Origin: Phenylobacterium sp.
Lineage (GTDB): Bacteria; Pseudomonadota; Alphaproteobacteria; Caulobacterales; Caulobacteraceae
Assembly (NCBI RefSeq): GCF_004297125.1
Contig: NZ_SCVD01000037.1
Coordinates: 1-63,586, forward strand
Reading direction: 5' to 3'
DNA length: 63,586 bases
Shown here: positions 45,125-53,593 of the stretch, piece by piece
Position numbering within the stretch: the first letter of the stretch is position 1
Layout: each line of letters begins with the position of its first letter
Notes under the pieces: generated by a model
Database searches by the model: none
The model's input: the letters and a program-made list of their open reading frames with translations, nothing else
Told to the model about the DNA's origin: nothing
Translations under genes and position numbers: made by a program

Positions 45125-46038
45125 CCCTCGCCGTCGCGCACCGCGCTCAGCTTCGCCGAACGCGCCAACTGCTGTTCGCGGATGGTGATGAAGAGGGTGG
45201 AGGCCACCACGATCCCGGCGCCCGCCATCGTCCAGACCGACGGGAGTTCGTGGAACAGCAGGAAGCCCGCCGCGACGCTGAACACCAGCCGGGTGTAGTC
45301 GATGGGCGCCATGGCTCCGGCGTCGCCCAGCTGCATGCCCTTGATGTAGCAGGCCTGGGTGATGGTCCCGAGCACGCCCATGGCGCAGAGCAGGGCCAGG
45401 TCCGCCGGCGCGGGCCAGCGCCAGCCGAAGAACGCCCCGGGGATCGAGAACAGGAAGCCCAGGGTGGCGGCCCAGACCAGCAGCACGGTCGGGGAATGGT
45501 CGCGGGTCATCACCTTCATGCCCGTGATGGTCAGGGCGAAGAGGAACGAGGCGGCCAGCATGGCCAGCGCCGGCAGGCCCAGGACGAACTCGCCGCTGGC
45601 GCCGGGCCGCACCATCAGCAGCACCCCCAGGAAGCCCACAAGCGCCGCGCCGATCCTTAAAGGGCCCACGGTCTCGCGCACCACGAAGGCCGCCAGCGGC
45701 ACCAGCCAGAGGGTGCGGGTGAACGACAGCGCGTTGGCGTCGGCCAGCGGCATCTCCTGGAAGGCGTAGAACGACAGGATCATGCCCAGCGTCCCGGCCG
45801 CCGAGCGGAAGAACAGGATGCCCGGCCGCGTGGTCGCGAAGGCCGCGCTCCGGCGCTGGACGATGATCGGCAGCAGGATCACCAGGCCCGCGGCCTGGCG
45901 GTAGAAGGCTTGCAGCGAGGCCGGATAGTCGTCGCCCAGCAGCTTGATCAGCACGGTCATGGCCGTGAAGCCGAGCGCGGAGCCCAGCATCCACAGCGCG
46001 CCGCGCAGGTTGTCGGGCCGGGCGGGCGCGCCGCTCAC
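45121..46038 (-). CDS. EamA/DMT family transporter
   Basis: A 305-residue transporter with ten hydrophobic helices in two EamA repeats (NLRGALWMLGSALGFTAMTVLIKLL; LPALAMLAASFLFALTITGMKVM). Members export metabolites such as amino acids. GTG 46038 is chosen because it overlaps the SDR stop by four bases (GTGA) and because the frame further upstream is antisense. The substrate is unknown. Confidence 0.88.
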   Translation of the reverse strand: MSGAPARPDNLRGALWMLGSALGFTAMTVLIKLLGDDYPASLQAFYRQAAGLVILLPIIVQRRSAAFATTRPGILFFRSAAGTLGMILSFYAFQEMPLADANALSFTRTLWLVPLAAFVVRETVGPLRIGAALVGFLGVLLMVRPGASGEFVLGLPALAMLAASFLFALTITGMKVMTRDHSPTVLLVWAATLGFLFSIPGAFFGWRWPAPADLALLCAMGVLGTITQACYIKGMQLGDAGAMAPIDYTRLVFSVAAGFLLFHELPSVWTMAGAGIVVASTLFITIREQQLARSAKLSAVRDGEG

Positions 46039-46910
46039 GAGCCGCTTGAAGGGGCTTGGGCGGGCTGCGGGGTCGAGAACTCCCCGAACAGCTCGGCGAA
46101 GGGCGAGGGGCCGGATTGGTCCCAGGCGTGGCGCGAGCCCACGGTGATGCCGCCATCGACCACCAGGTGCGTGCCGGTGACGAAGGCCGAGGCGTCGGAG
46201 GCCAGGTAGAGCGCGGCCTGGGCGATGTCGTCGGGCATTCCGGCCTTCGGGACGGGCTGGACCTTGGCCGCGTTGTCGGCGACCCGCGCCGCCATCTGGT
46301 CGGCCACCGCCCGGGGCAGCCCCAGCGAGGCGCCGAAGATCGAGGTGGCGATCAGGCCGGGGCAGATGGCGTTGACGCGGATCTTTCGCGGCGAGAGCTG
46401 GGCGGCGGCGACCCGGGTCATGTGGATCACCGCGGCCTTGGCCGACGAATAGGCGATGGGCCCCCAACCCGCCTGCAGGCCGGCGATGGAGGCGGTGTTG
46501 ACGATGGCCCCGCCGCCGCGCGCCAGCATCAGGGGCGCGGCGTGCTTCATGCCCAGCGCCGGGCCGCGAACCAGGACGTCGTAGATCCAGCTCCAGGTCT
46601 CGGCCTCGATCTCCTCCAGCACCCGCATGCCGTCCGAGATGCCGGCGTTGTTGAAGAGGATGTCCAGGCCGCCGAACTCGCTCACGGCCAGGTCCAGCGC
46701 CGCCTTGATCTCGACCTCCCTGGTGACGTCGCAGTGGGCGTAGCGGACGGCGCCGGGGAAGCGCTTCTCCAGCATGGCGCCCTTCTCGTCCTGGATGTCG
46801 GCGGCGACCACCTTGGCGCCCTCGGCGACGAACAGTTCCACGGTCCCCAGGCCGATACCCGAGACCCCGCCCGTGATCACCGCGACCTTGCCGTCCAGAC
46901 GCCCTGCCAT
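46035..46910 (-). CDS. Short-chain dehydrogenase/reductase
   Basis: A 291-residue SDR with the cofactor loop VAVITGGVSGIGLGTVELF, NNAGISDG, NTASIAGLQ and catalytic YSSAKAA (Y about 161), then NAICPGLIATSIF. The C-terminus has an unusual 30-residue extension (FAELFGEFSTPQPAQAPSSG). No substrate is indicated; it is coupled to the EamA transporter, which might export its product. Confidence 0.88.
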   Translation of the reverse strand: MAGRLDGKVAVITGGVSGIGLGTVELFVAEGAKVVAADIQDEKGAMLEKRFPGAVRYAHCDVTREVEIKAALDLAVSEFGGLDILFNNAGISDGMRVLEEIEAETWSWIYDVLVRGPALGMKHAAPLMLARGGGAIVNTASIAGLQAGWGPIAYSSAKAAVIHMTRVAAAQLSPRKIRVNAICPGLIATSIFGASLGLPRAVADQMAARVADNAAKVQPVPKAGMPDDIAQAALYLASDASAFVTGTHLVVDGGITVGSRHAWDQSGPSPFAELFGEFSTPQPAQAPSSGS

Positions 46911-46975
46911 GATCTCTTCCCTGTCGTTGGTTATCAGCGATCAGTAGGAGCCTCGGCGGCGGGCGACAACCCGGA

Positions 46976-48598
46976 TCAGCAGCCTCCGGTCCGGCAGCGG
47001 TCGCGGTAGGTCCGCCAGGCCTCGTCACCGGAGCGGGCGATGGCCTCGTCCGCCATGGCGATCGCGACACGGCCGCCTGCCTGCTCGTCCGGTGTCTCGG
47101 CGCGCACGACCGGCGTGACCACGATAGCGCGGCCGTTGGGCAGGGTAAGGGTGCGCGTCTCGCCCGGTCGCATCTCCAGGCTCGCGGTCTCGGCTGGATC
47201 GAACCTGCGGCTGAGGCTCGCGGTGACCCAGAGGCGATCGCCGCGCTGCACGACCGCGGTGAAGAGCCGTTCCTTGCTGCCCGAGGCTATGAAGGTTCCG
47301 GTCCGGTAGTAGCGCTGCGAGCCGAAGGAGGTCAGGTCGGTCATCAGCGCCCGGCCTTCCGAATCGGTGGTCGAGGCCACCAGGCGAACGGCCGTGCCCG
47401 GTTCCACCCATGAACGGCCCGCGGCGGCATAGATGCGGCGCGGCTGCGGGTCGGGCCGCGGCCGAGGCTGGGATTTCGGTTCGGCGCCGCGCTCATCGGC
47501 CCAACGTGGCCGATCGCGATCTGCCAGGGTCGGCGTGGCCTGGGTGTCGGCCAGCGCCTGGGCGAGCGCGAAGTCAGGGCCTGCGGGAACCGGCGGGGCG
47601 GGCGCGGGCCGGACGGGCGGGGCGACGCGGCTCGACATCGGCGCGAGGCGGGGAACCTCCGTCGCCCCGATGCGCGCCAGCACCGGCGTCGCCAACGCCG
47701 GCGCGGACGGAAGCTCGACGACCTGAACCCGCACGGGCTTGACCATCCAGGCCGAGCCCGTGGCGGCGAGGGCCAGCGCCGTCAGCATCGCCAAGCCCAG
47801 GACTTGCTCGCGCGGGTCGGGCGTCCGGCGCGCCAGCAGGCGGATCCGCTGGGCCAGCGGGTGCGGCTCGGCCTGCAGCCAGTAGCAGCCGAGCGGCAGG
47901 GGTTGGGTGGCGAGCTGGGTCTTAAGCATGGCCTCGGCGTAGCTGCGCCGCACGGTCGGATAGCGGGCGATCACCTGTGCGTCGCACGCCAGCTCCTGGT
48001 CGATGCGCAGGCAGCGGGCGAGCACGTGGAGCAGGGGGTTGAACCAGTTCACGCAGCGCGCCGCCGCCACCAGGGCGTTGATGCGCGTGTCGTGGCGGAT
48101 GATGTGCATCGCTTCGTGGGCCAGGACGGCGAACCGCTCGCGCGGGGTGTAGCGCTCGTCGAAGTCGGCGGGGGTGACGACCCTGGGCGCCAGCACGCCC
48201 ACCGCGGCGGGGCCGGCCAGGCCGTCCTGCATGGCGCGTCCGAACTGGGCCTGGCGCCAGGCCATCCAGGCGACGTTGACGAGGACGCCGGCGATCCAGA
48301 GCCCCATGAGGAGCAGCCACGGGTCGAAGGACGCGGCGGCCGGGGCCGGCAGCGCAGCGGCGTACGCCGCGAGAGGCGGGGCGTCGGCCGCGGGGACGGT
48401 GGCCGCCCGCACGGTGACTGTTTCGACGCGGGCGGGTAGCAGCATGCCCAGGGCGGCGAGCGGGACCAGCAGCCAGAGGCCGTAGGCGATCCGCGGGCCG
48501 AACAGCTTTCGCGCCGGCGTGCGCAGGAGCAGCACGAGTGCGACGGCGACGGCCGCCGCCAGGTTCGCGGCGATGAGGATGAGCAGGGCGTCACTCAT
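46976..48598 (-). CDS. blaR1: BlaR1/MecR1-type M56 antirepressor metallopeptidase
   Basis: The 540-residue protein has N-terminal membrane helices (residues 4-24, 37-54, 94-113), the M56 zinc motif HEAMH at 161-165 and the third ligand region ELACD near 201-205. The C-terminal 230 residues are proline/arginine-rich and periplasmic, with no penicillin-binding SxxK sensor domain visible. It should cleave or inactivate the BlaI repressor on a signal that may not be a beta-lactam. It overlaps blaI by eight bases. Confidence 0.85.
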   Translation of the reverse strand: MSDALLILIAANLAAAVAVALVLLLRTPARKLFGPRIAYGLWLLVPLAALGMLLPARVETVTVRAATVPAADAPPLAAYAAALPAPAAASFDPWLLLMGLWIAGVLVNVAWMAWRQAQFGRAMQDGLAGPAAVGVLAPRVVTPADFDERYTPRERFAVLAHEAMHIIRHDTRINALVAAARCVNWFNPLLHVLARCLRIDQELACDAQVIARYPTVRRSYAEAMLKTQLATQPLPLGCYWLQAEPHPLAQRIRLLARRTPDPREQVLGLAMLTALALAATGSAWMVKPVRVQVVELPSAPALATPVLARIGATEVPRLAPMSSRVAPPVRPAPAPPVPAGPDFALAQALADTQATPTLADRDRPRWADERGAEPKSQPRPRPDPQPRRIYAAAGRSWVEPGTAVRLVASTTDSEGRALMTDLTSFGSQRYYRTGTFIASGSKERLFTAVVQRGDRLWVTASLSRRFDPAETASLEMRPGETRTLTLPNGRAIVVTPVVRAETPDEQAGGRVAIAMADEAIARSGDEAWRTYRDRCRTGGC

Positions 48599-48962
48599 CG
48601 TCGAGGTCCGAGATCAGCTTCTTGAGGAGCTGGATGTCCTTGGGCGTCAGGGCCCGGTGCTCGGCGAAATGGGCGACCAGCGGGGCGACCTCGCCGTCGA
48701 AGAGGCGGTCGACGAGGCTCTGGCTCTCGGATTGGACATAGTCGGTTCGGCTGACGAGCGGGCGGTAGAGATAGCCCCCCTCTTCACGGCGTCCCTCAAT
48801 GGCCTTCTTGCGTAGCAGGCGGGTGATCAGGGTCTTGACCGTGCCTGGCGCCCAGCCGTGCGCCTCGCCGACCTCGGCCACGACGCCGTCGGGCGTCAGC
48901 GGCCCGCAGCGCCACAGCGCCTCCATGATCTGGCTCTCGGCTCCAGAGATCTTCACGGCCAC
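48591..48962 (-). CDS. blaI: BlaI/MecI/CopY family repressor
   Basis: A 123-residue winged-helix repressor: SGAESQIMEALWRCGPLTPDGVV, APGTVKTLITRLLRKKAI (recognition helix and wing) and a C-terminal dimerisation helix (LVDRLFDGEVAPLVAHFAEH, LTPKDIQLLKKLI). It should bind TACA-N2-TGTA operators; two lie in the intergenic region with the divergent TonB receptor gene. Cleavage by the adjacent M56 protein would relieve repression. Confidence 0.92.
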   Translation of the reverse strand: MAVKISGAESQIMEALWRCGPLTPDGVVAEVGEAHGWAPGTVKTLITRLLRKKAIEGRREEGGYLYRPLVSRTDYVQSESQSLVDRLFDGEVAPLVAHFAEHRALTPKDIQLLKKLISDLDDE

Positions 48963-48983
48963 ACCCGGCCCTCCGCATTACCG

Positions 48984-49001
48984 AAAATACACGTGTATTT
49001 T
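48984..49001. promoter_or_regulatory. BlaI-type operator 1
   Basis: AAAATACACGTGTATTTT is a perfect 18-bp palindrome with the BlaI core TACA-CG-TGTA at 48988-48997. It is 22 nt before the blaI start, so binding would autoregulate blaI. Confidence 0.8.
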
Positions 49002-49010
49002 AGATGAAAG

Positions 49011-49020
49011 TACATCTGTA
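49011..49020. promoter_or_regulatory. BlaI-type operator 2
   Basis: TACATCTGTA repeats the TACA-N2-TGTA pattern 23 bp centre-to-centre from operator 1, close to two helical turns. It is nearer the TonB receptor gene (60 nt before its start), which suggests control of both directions. Confidence 0.7.
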
Positions 49021-49079
49021 TCCTCACCGACCCGGGCCGCCGTGGCCAGTGATTTTGCGTTCATGTTCGGAGAGGCGTC

Positions 49080-51260
49080 TTGCACCGCAGGCTCATTTGG
49101 TTGGCGTCAGCCGCACTCGTGCTCCCGTCCGCAGCCGCCGCGCAGACCCCGCCCGCGAACCCCGCCCCTAAGCCGGCGGCCGGAACCGTGGGTGAGGTGG
49201 TGGTGACCGGCCAGGCGCCGGCGGTGCAGGCGTCCATCGACCGGCGCAGCTACAGCGTCGCCGCCGACCTGCAGGCCCAGAGCGGGTCGATCGGCGACGC
49301 CTTGCGCAACGTGCCGTCCGTCGAGGTCGACGTGAACGGCAATGTCGCCCTGCGCGGCGATCCGAACGTCACCATCCTGATCGACGGCAAACCCTCCGGC
49401 CAGTTCCGCGGCGAGGGAAAGGGCCAGGCGCTGCAGGCGCTGCCGGCCGAGCGCATCGAGCGGGTGGAGGTGATCACCAACCCCTCGGCGGAGTTCCGCG
49501 CCGATGGCACGGCCGGGATCATCAACCTGGTGACCAAGAAGGCCAAGGGCGCCGGACAGACCGGTTCCGCGCGGCTCACCGTCGGGACGAGCGAGCGCGT
49601 CTTCGCCAACGCCAGCACCGGGTACAACGGCGAGAAACTGAGTGTCTCGGCGGACGCCTTCATCCGCCACGACCCGCAGAAGCAGCATACGGGGGAGGAC
49701 CGCTCGCGCCTCGATCCCGCGACGGGCCTGTTCGCCGACTCGGATGTCGCCGGCGTGAACCACGTCACCGTCGACTTGATCGGCGGCCGCGCCAGTGTCG
49801 ACTACGACCTGGACGCCGATACACGGCTGACCGGCGAACTGCGGGTCCAGCGCTTTCGCTTCGACCTGGATAGCCTGACCCATACAGAGCGGAGCGACAG
49901 TCTCGACGCCCTGGTGGAGGTTTTCGATCGCGCGACGAGCGTCCGGCAGAAACGATTCAATCGCGAACTCACCACCGGCCTACGCCGCAAGCTGGGCGGC
50001 GAGGGCCACGAGGTTTCGCTGAGCCTGAGCTACGAGGCCATCGACTACGACCGCCAGCGAAGGGGGGCCACCTTCAGCCGCCTGCCGGCGCTGCCGGACG
50101 CCTTCGACGACCAGCCCACCTACAACGACTACCAGCAGATCCAGCTGAAGGCCGATTACGTGCGGCCCTTCGCCGACGGCGCGAAGCTGAAGCTGGGCTT
50201 CGACGTCCAGCGCGACGACAACAGCCAACTGAACCTCGGCTTCCGGGGGCCCACCGCGCCCGGCGCCGTCCCCGATCCAGCGCTCACGAGCCTGTTCAAG
50301 TTCGAGCAGCTGCTCAGCCAGGCCTACGTCACTTATGAGCGGCCGATCGGCGACGTGACCGTGCTGGCGGGCCTGCGGCTGGAAGACTCCCGGATCGACC
50401 TGACCCAGGCGACGCTCGGCCGAAAGGACGAAAACGACAGTTCACGGGTCTATCCCAGCCTGCACGTCTCGTGGAAGGCGACCGACACCCAGACCTTCAC
50501 CGCCAGCTACAGCCAGCGAGTTCAGCGGCCCGACCCGGATTTCTACAATCCCTTTCCGTTCCTGCTGGACCCGGTCACCTATCGCTCGGGCAATCCGAAC
50601 CTGAAGCCGCAGCAGACGCAGTCGTTCGAATTGGGCTGGCAGTATCGGAAGAGCCCGGTGAACTACCTGGCGACGCTCTACTACCGCGAGAACGACAAGG
50701 TGCTGTCGGACGTCACCCGCGACCTGGGCGGCGGGATCTTCCTGGTGACGCGGGACAATGTCGCCCAGACCCGGGCCGGCGGGCTGGAGCTGGTGGCCAA
50801 CGGTCGACTGGGGCCCAAGCTGACCTACAACGTCAGCAGCAACCTCTACTGGAACGAACTTGACGGCTCGGCGCAGAACCTCGGAAAGCGCTCGACGGTG
50901 ACCGTGTCAGGCCGCGCCAGCCTGAGTTGGCAGATGACGCCGGACGACCTGATCCAGATCAACGGCTTCGCCAACGCCAAGCGTCTGACCGCGCAAGGCT
51001 ACATCCAGCCGTTCGGGATGCTGAACATCGGCTACCGCCACAAGTTCAACGACCGGGTCTCGGGCCTGATCACGTTCCAGGACGTGCTGGACACCTTCTC
51101 CTACAAGGAGGTGGTCGATACGCCGATCCTGAAGCGACGCGTCAGCCAGAGCGTGGACACGCGGGGCGTCCAGATCGGCATCGTCTGGACCCTGGGCGGC
51201 GGCAAGGCCCGCGACCCGGGCTTCGACTTCGGCGGGGGAAGCGGCGGACCTACGCCGTGA
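49080..51260 (+). CDS. TonB-dependent outer membrane receptor
   Basis: The 726-residue protein has a signal peptide (1-21, AAAAQT), a TonB-box-like VGEVVVTGQ, a plug domain (SIGDALRNVPSVEVDVNGNVALRGDPNVTILIDGKPS) and a long beta-barrel of the outer-membrane-barrel 3 type ending in a final strand (GVQIGIVWTLG). The substrate is unknown. TTG 49080 is the start, with GGAGAGG seven bases upstream. It is divergent from blaI/blaR1 behind two BlaI operators, so its expression is probably released by proteolysis of BlaI. Confidence 0.9.
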   Translation: MHRRLIWLASAALVLPSAAAAQTPPANPAPKPAAGTVGEVVVTGQAPAVQASIDRRSYSVAADLQAQSGSIGDALRNVPSVEVDVNGNVALRGDPNVTILIDGKPSGQFRGEGKGQALQALPAERIERVEVITNPSAEFRADGTAGIINLVTKKAKGAGQTGSARLTVGTSERVFANASTGYNGEKLSVSADAFIRHDPQKQHTGEDRSRLDPATGLFADSDVAGVNHVTVDLIGGRASVDYDLDADTRLTGELRVQRFRFDLDSLTHTERSDSLDALVEVFDRATSVRQKRFNRELTTGLRRKLGGEGHEVSLSLSYEAIDYDRQRRGATFSRLPALPDAFDDQPTYNDYQQIQLKADYVRPFADGAKLKLGFDVQRDDNSQLNLGFRGPTAPGAVPDPALTSLFKFEQLLSQAYVTYERPIGDVTVLAGLRLEDSRIDLTQATLGRKDENDSSRVYPSLHVSWKATDTQTFTASYSQRVQRPDPDFYNPFPFLLDPVTYRSGNPNLKPQQTQSFELGWQYRKSPVNYLATLYYRENDKVLSDVTRDLGGGIFLVTRDNVAQTRAGGLELVANGRLGPKLTYNVSSNLYWNELDGSAQNLGKRSTVTVSGRASLSWQMTPDDLIQINGFANAKRLTAQGYIQPFGMLNIGYRHKFNDRVSGLITFQDVLDTFSYKEVVDTPILKRRVSQSVDTRGVQIGIVWTLGGGKARDPGFDFGGGSGGPTP

Positions 51261-51282
51261 CCCCCGCCGCTCGTCATCGGGA

Positions 51283-52281
51283 TCAGACCGTGACCACGAC
51301 CTTGCCCATGGCCTTGCGGCTGGCGAGATGGGCGATGGCCTTCGACGCGTCGGCCAGGGCGAAGCGCTCGGAGACGTAAGGCTTGATCTTGCCGTCGGCG
51401 TACATTTGCAGGAGTTCCGCCACGCTCTCCTGGTGCTTCCTGGGGTTCTTGCCGACCCAGGCGCCCCAGAAGACGCCCACGATCTCGCAGCCCTTCAGCA
51501 GCGCCAGGTTCAGCGGGATCTTGGGAATCTCGCCGGCCGCGAAGCCGACCACCAGATATTTTCCCTCCCAGGCGATGGAGCGCAGGGCGGGCTCGGCATA
51601 CGCGTCGCCGATGGCGTCATAGATCACGTCGGCGCCGTTCGGGCCGGTGGCGTCCTTGAAGAGCGCGCCCAGCGCCTTCTGGCCGTCGCGGTCGAAGGGC
51701 CCTTTCGGATAGACCACGCCGGAGGTCGCGCCACGGCTGAGGCAGAGGTCGATCTTCTCCTGGCTGGAAGCCGCGGCGATGACGTTGGCGCCCATGGCCT
51801 TGCCCAGCTCCACGGCCGCCAGGCCCACGCCGCCCGCGGCGCCCAGCACCAGCAGGGACTGGCCAGGTTGCAGGTTCGCGCGGTCCTTCAGCGCATGCCA
51901 GCTGGTGCCGTAGGTCATGATGAAGGCCGCGGCGTCGTCGAAGGGCATGGAGTCGGGGATCTTCACCAGCCGGGTGGCTTCCAGCGCCAGCTCCTCGGCC
52001 ATGCCGCCCCAGCCGGTGTTGCCCAGCACCCGGTCGCCCGGCTTCACATTGGTCACGCCCTCGCCTACCGACTTCACGATCCCGCTGATCTCGCCGCCGG
52101 GCGAGAACGGGCGCTCGGGCTTGAACTGGTACTTGTCCTCGATGATCAGCACGTCGGGAAAGTTGACCCCGATGGCCTTGACCGAGACGACGGCCTGGCC
52201 GGGTTTGGCCTCGGGCGAGGGGACATCCTCCAGCACCAGCGTGTCCGGGCCGCCGACGGCCTTGCTCAACAGTGCTTTCAT
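51283..52281 (-). CDS. NADPH:quinone oxidoreductase family (zinc-independent MDR)
   Basis: A 332-residue medium-chain reductase with an alcohol-dehydrogenase-like N-domain (VLEDVPSPEAKPGQAVVSVKAIGVNFPDVLI, PFSPGGEISGIV) and Rossmann loop LLVLGAAGGVGLAAVELGKAMGA. No structural zinc cysteines are present, which is normal for quinone oxidoreductases. Possible role: quinone or enal reduction. Single gene. Confidence 0.9.
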   Translation of the reverse strand: MKALLSKAVGGPDTLVLEDVPSPEAKPGQAVVSVKAIGVNFPDVLIIEDKYQFKPERPFSPGGEISGIVKSVGEGVTNVKPGDRVLGNTGWGGMAEELALEATRLVKIPDSMPFDDAAAFIMTYGTSWHALKDRANLQPGQSLLVLGAAGGVGLAAVELGKAMGANVIAAASSQEKIDLCLSRGATSGVVYPKGPFDRDGQKALGALFKDATGPNGADVIYDAIGDAYAEPALRSIAWEGKYLVVGFAAGEIPKIPLNLALLKGCEIVGVFWGAWVGKNPRKHQESVAELLQMYADGKIKPYVSERFALADASKAIAHLASRKAMGKVVVTV

Positions 52282-52364
52282 CGACGTCTCTCCCGGTTGG
52301 TCTGGCGATTTGCGGCGCGACCCTAACCAAGTCGAACGGATGTTTGAAGCCCGCGGGGCGCCGC

Positions 52365-53438
52365 TCAGGCGGAAAGCACGTCGCGGACCGGCCGCCGAAG
52401 GGATCGCGGCAGGCCCGGCCCCTGGCCAAAACGCACGACCAAGTCCGGGCGGCGGCCCGATGTTCCCAGCCAGGCGGCGAACGGCCCGCGGGTGGGCGCG
52501 TCCTCCACGGGCTGGTTGAGGAACGCGGTCCGCAGGCCGGCGATTTCCGCCATCAGGGCAAAGCGAGTGTAGGCGCGGCCGGCCTCCAGCCAGCCGCGGG
52601 GGTCGTTCGTGGCGGCGGAGAACACCGCAAGCCCGGCCGAGCTGCGCATCTGGCTTACGATCTTTTTGGTCTCGCCCTTTTCGGTGAACGCGAGGTCGAA
52701 CGCCAGCGCCCCCAACGCCCGGGGCAGCGTGGGATTGCCCGACGATGCGGCATAGAGCCCGTCGCGGCGACGCGCAGCCTCGGCGCCGTCGAAGCGGATC
52801 CAGGCCTTCAGCTCGCGGCGGAAGGCGGGGCTTTGCACCTGAGCCGTGTTGCCGCGAACGATGAACTCGGTGGCCTGCTCGAGCCGCCGGCGATCGGTGA
52901 CGAGCACCGTGTCCACCGTGCCCTGGCCTGCTCGCTCCAGGGCCCGTAGCACGGCGACCGGCGCTGGCTGGCCGTCGTACTCGCCCCGCGTCGAAGCCCT
53001 GCGGGGAATCGCGGGGGCCAGGGCCGCCTCCGGACGCGCGACGCGTTCAAAGATGAGGCGCGCCCCGCGGCGAGCGTCGAAGCTCTCGATCTGTCCCTGC
53101 CAGCCGTAGTGCGGCGCGGCCTGCAGCAAGGTCTCGGCGGCGCAGCCCAGGCTCGCGAACAGGTGATGGTCGTCCGGATCGACCACCGGGGTCCGTCGGG
53201 CGTAATCCGGCTGGATCCCGATAGTTTGACCCGCCACGACGAAGCGCCAGGGCTGGGTGTTGTGGCTGTTCGCCGCCAGCGTCGCGGCATGCACGAGCGC
53301 ACGGGCCGGAAAGCCGGGCCCGTCGGGATCGATCAGCCGCCAAGTCGCGGTGACGGCGTCGCGATAAGCCTCGTTCGACCCGCAGGCGGCCAGGGGCGCG
53401 GCAGCCAAGCCAAGCGCCACCGTTCTGCGTGAGAGCAT
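52365..53438 (-). CDS. Acg-family nitroreductase-like protein with Tat/lipoprotein signal
   Basis: The 357-residue protein starts LSRRTVALGLAAAPLAAC: a twin-arginine-like motif and a lipobox ending at Cys 19, so it is probably a periplasmic lipoprotein. The rest has two nitroreductase-like halves (AATLAANSHNTQPWRF, AIPRRASTRGEYDGQPAP, GWLEAGRAYTRFALMAEIAGL). Acg of Mycobacterium tuberculosis is a related hypoxia-induced protein that binds FMN. An FNR-like box lies upstream. Confidence 0.8.
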   Translation of the reverse strand: MLSRRTVALGLAAAPLAACGSNEAYRDAVTATWRLIDPDGPGFPARALVHAATLAANSHNTQPWRFVVAGQTIGIQPDYARRTPVVDPDDHHLFASLGCAAETLLQAAPHYGWQGQIESFDARRGARLIFERVARPEAALAPAIPRRASTRGEYDGQPAPVAVLRALERAGQGTVDTVLVTDRRRLEQATEFIVRGNTAQVQSPAFRRELKAWIRFDGAEAARRRDGLYAASSGNPTLPRALGALAFDLAFTEKGETKKIVSQMRSSAGLAVFSAATNDPRGWLEAGRAYTRFALMAEIAGLRTAFLNQPVEDAPTRGPFAAWLGTSGRRPDLVVRFGQGPGLPRSLRRPVRDVLSA

Positions 53439-53492
53439 CTGGAGGTCTCCTGTCGCGTCGCCCGTTCGTCCCACCCGAGGGCGAGCAGCGCC

Positions 53493-53506
53493 TTGACCCC
53501 CGTCAA
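53493..53506. promoter_or_regulatory. FNR/FixK-type box upstream of the Acg-like gene
   Basis: TTGACCCCCGTCAA is a perfect TTGAC-N4-GTCAA palindrome, which fits the FNR/FixK pattern TTGA-N6-TCAA. It lies 55 nt before the Acg-like start codon and 88 nt before rlmN on the other strand. Confidence 0.5.
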
Positions 53507-53593
53507 CGCCTGCGGCGACGCGTCCGGCGGCAGCGATTTGGTGACGGACGCCGCGTCGCCTATATTCGCCGCTCTCCAGAAGGACCGAATTCC

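Noticed and set aside
45121..47070. Very long minus-strand frame covering EamA and the SDR
   Set aside because: The upstream part is an out-of-frame shadow of the SDR gene; the real EamA start is GTG 46038.
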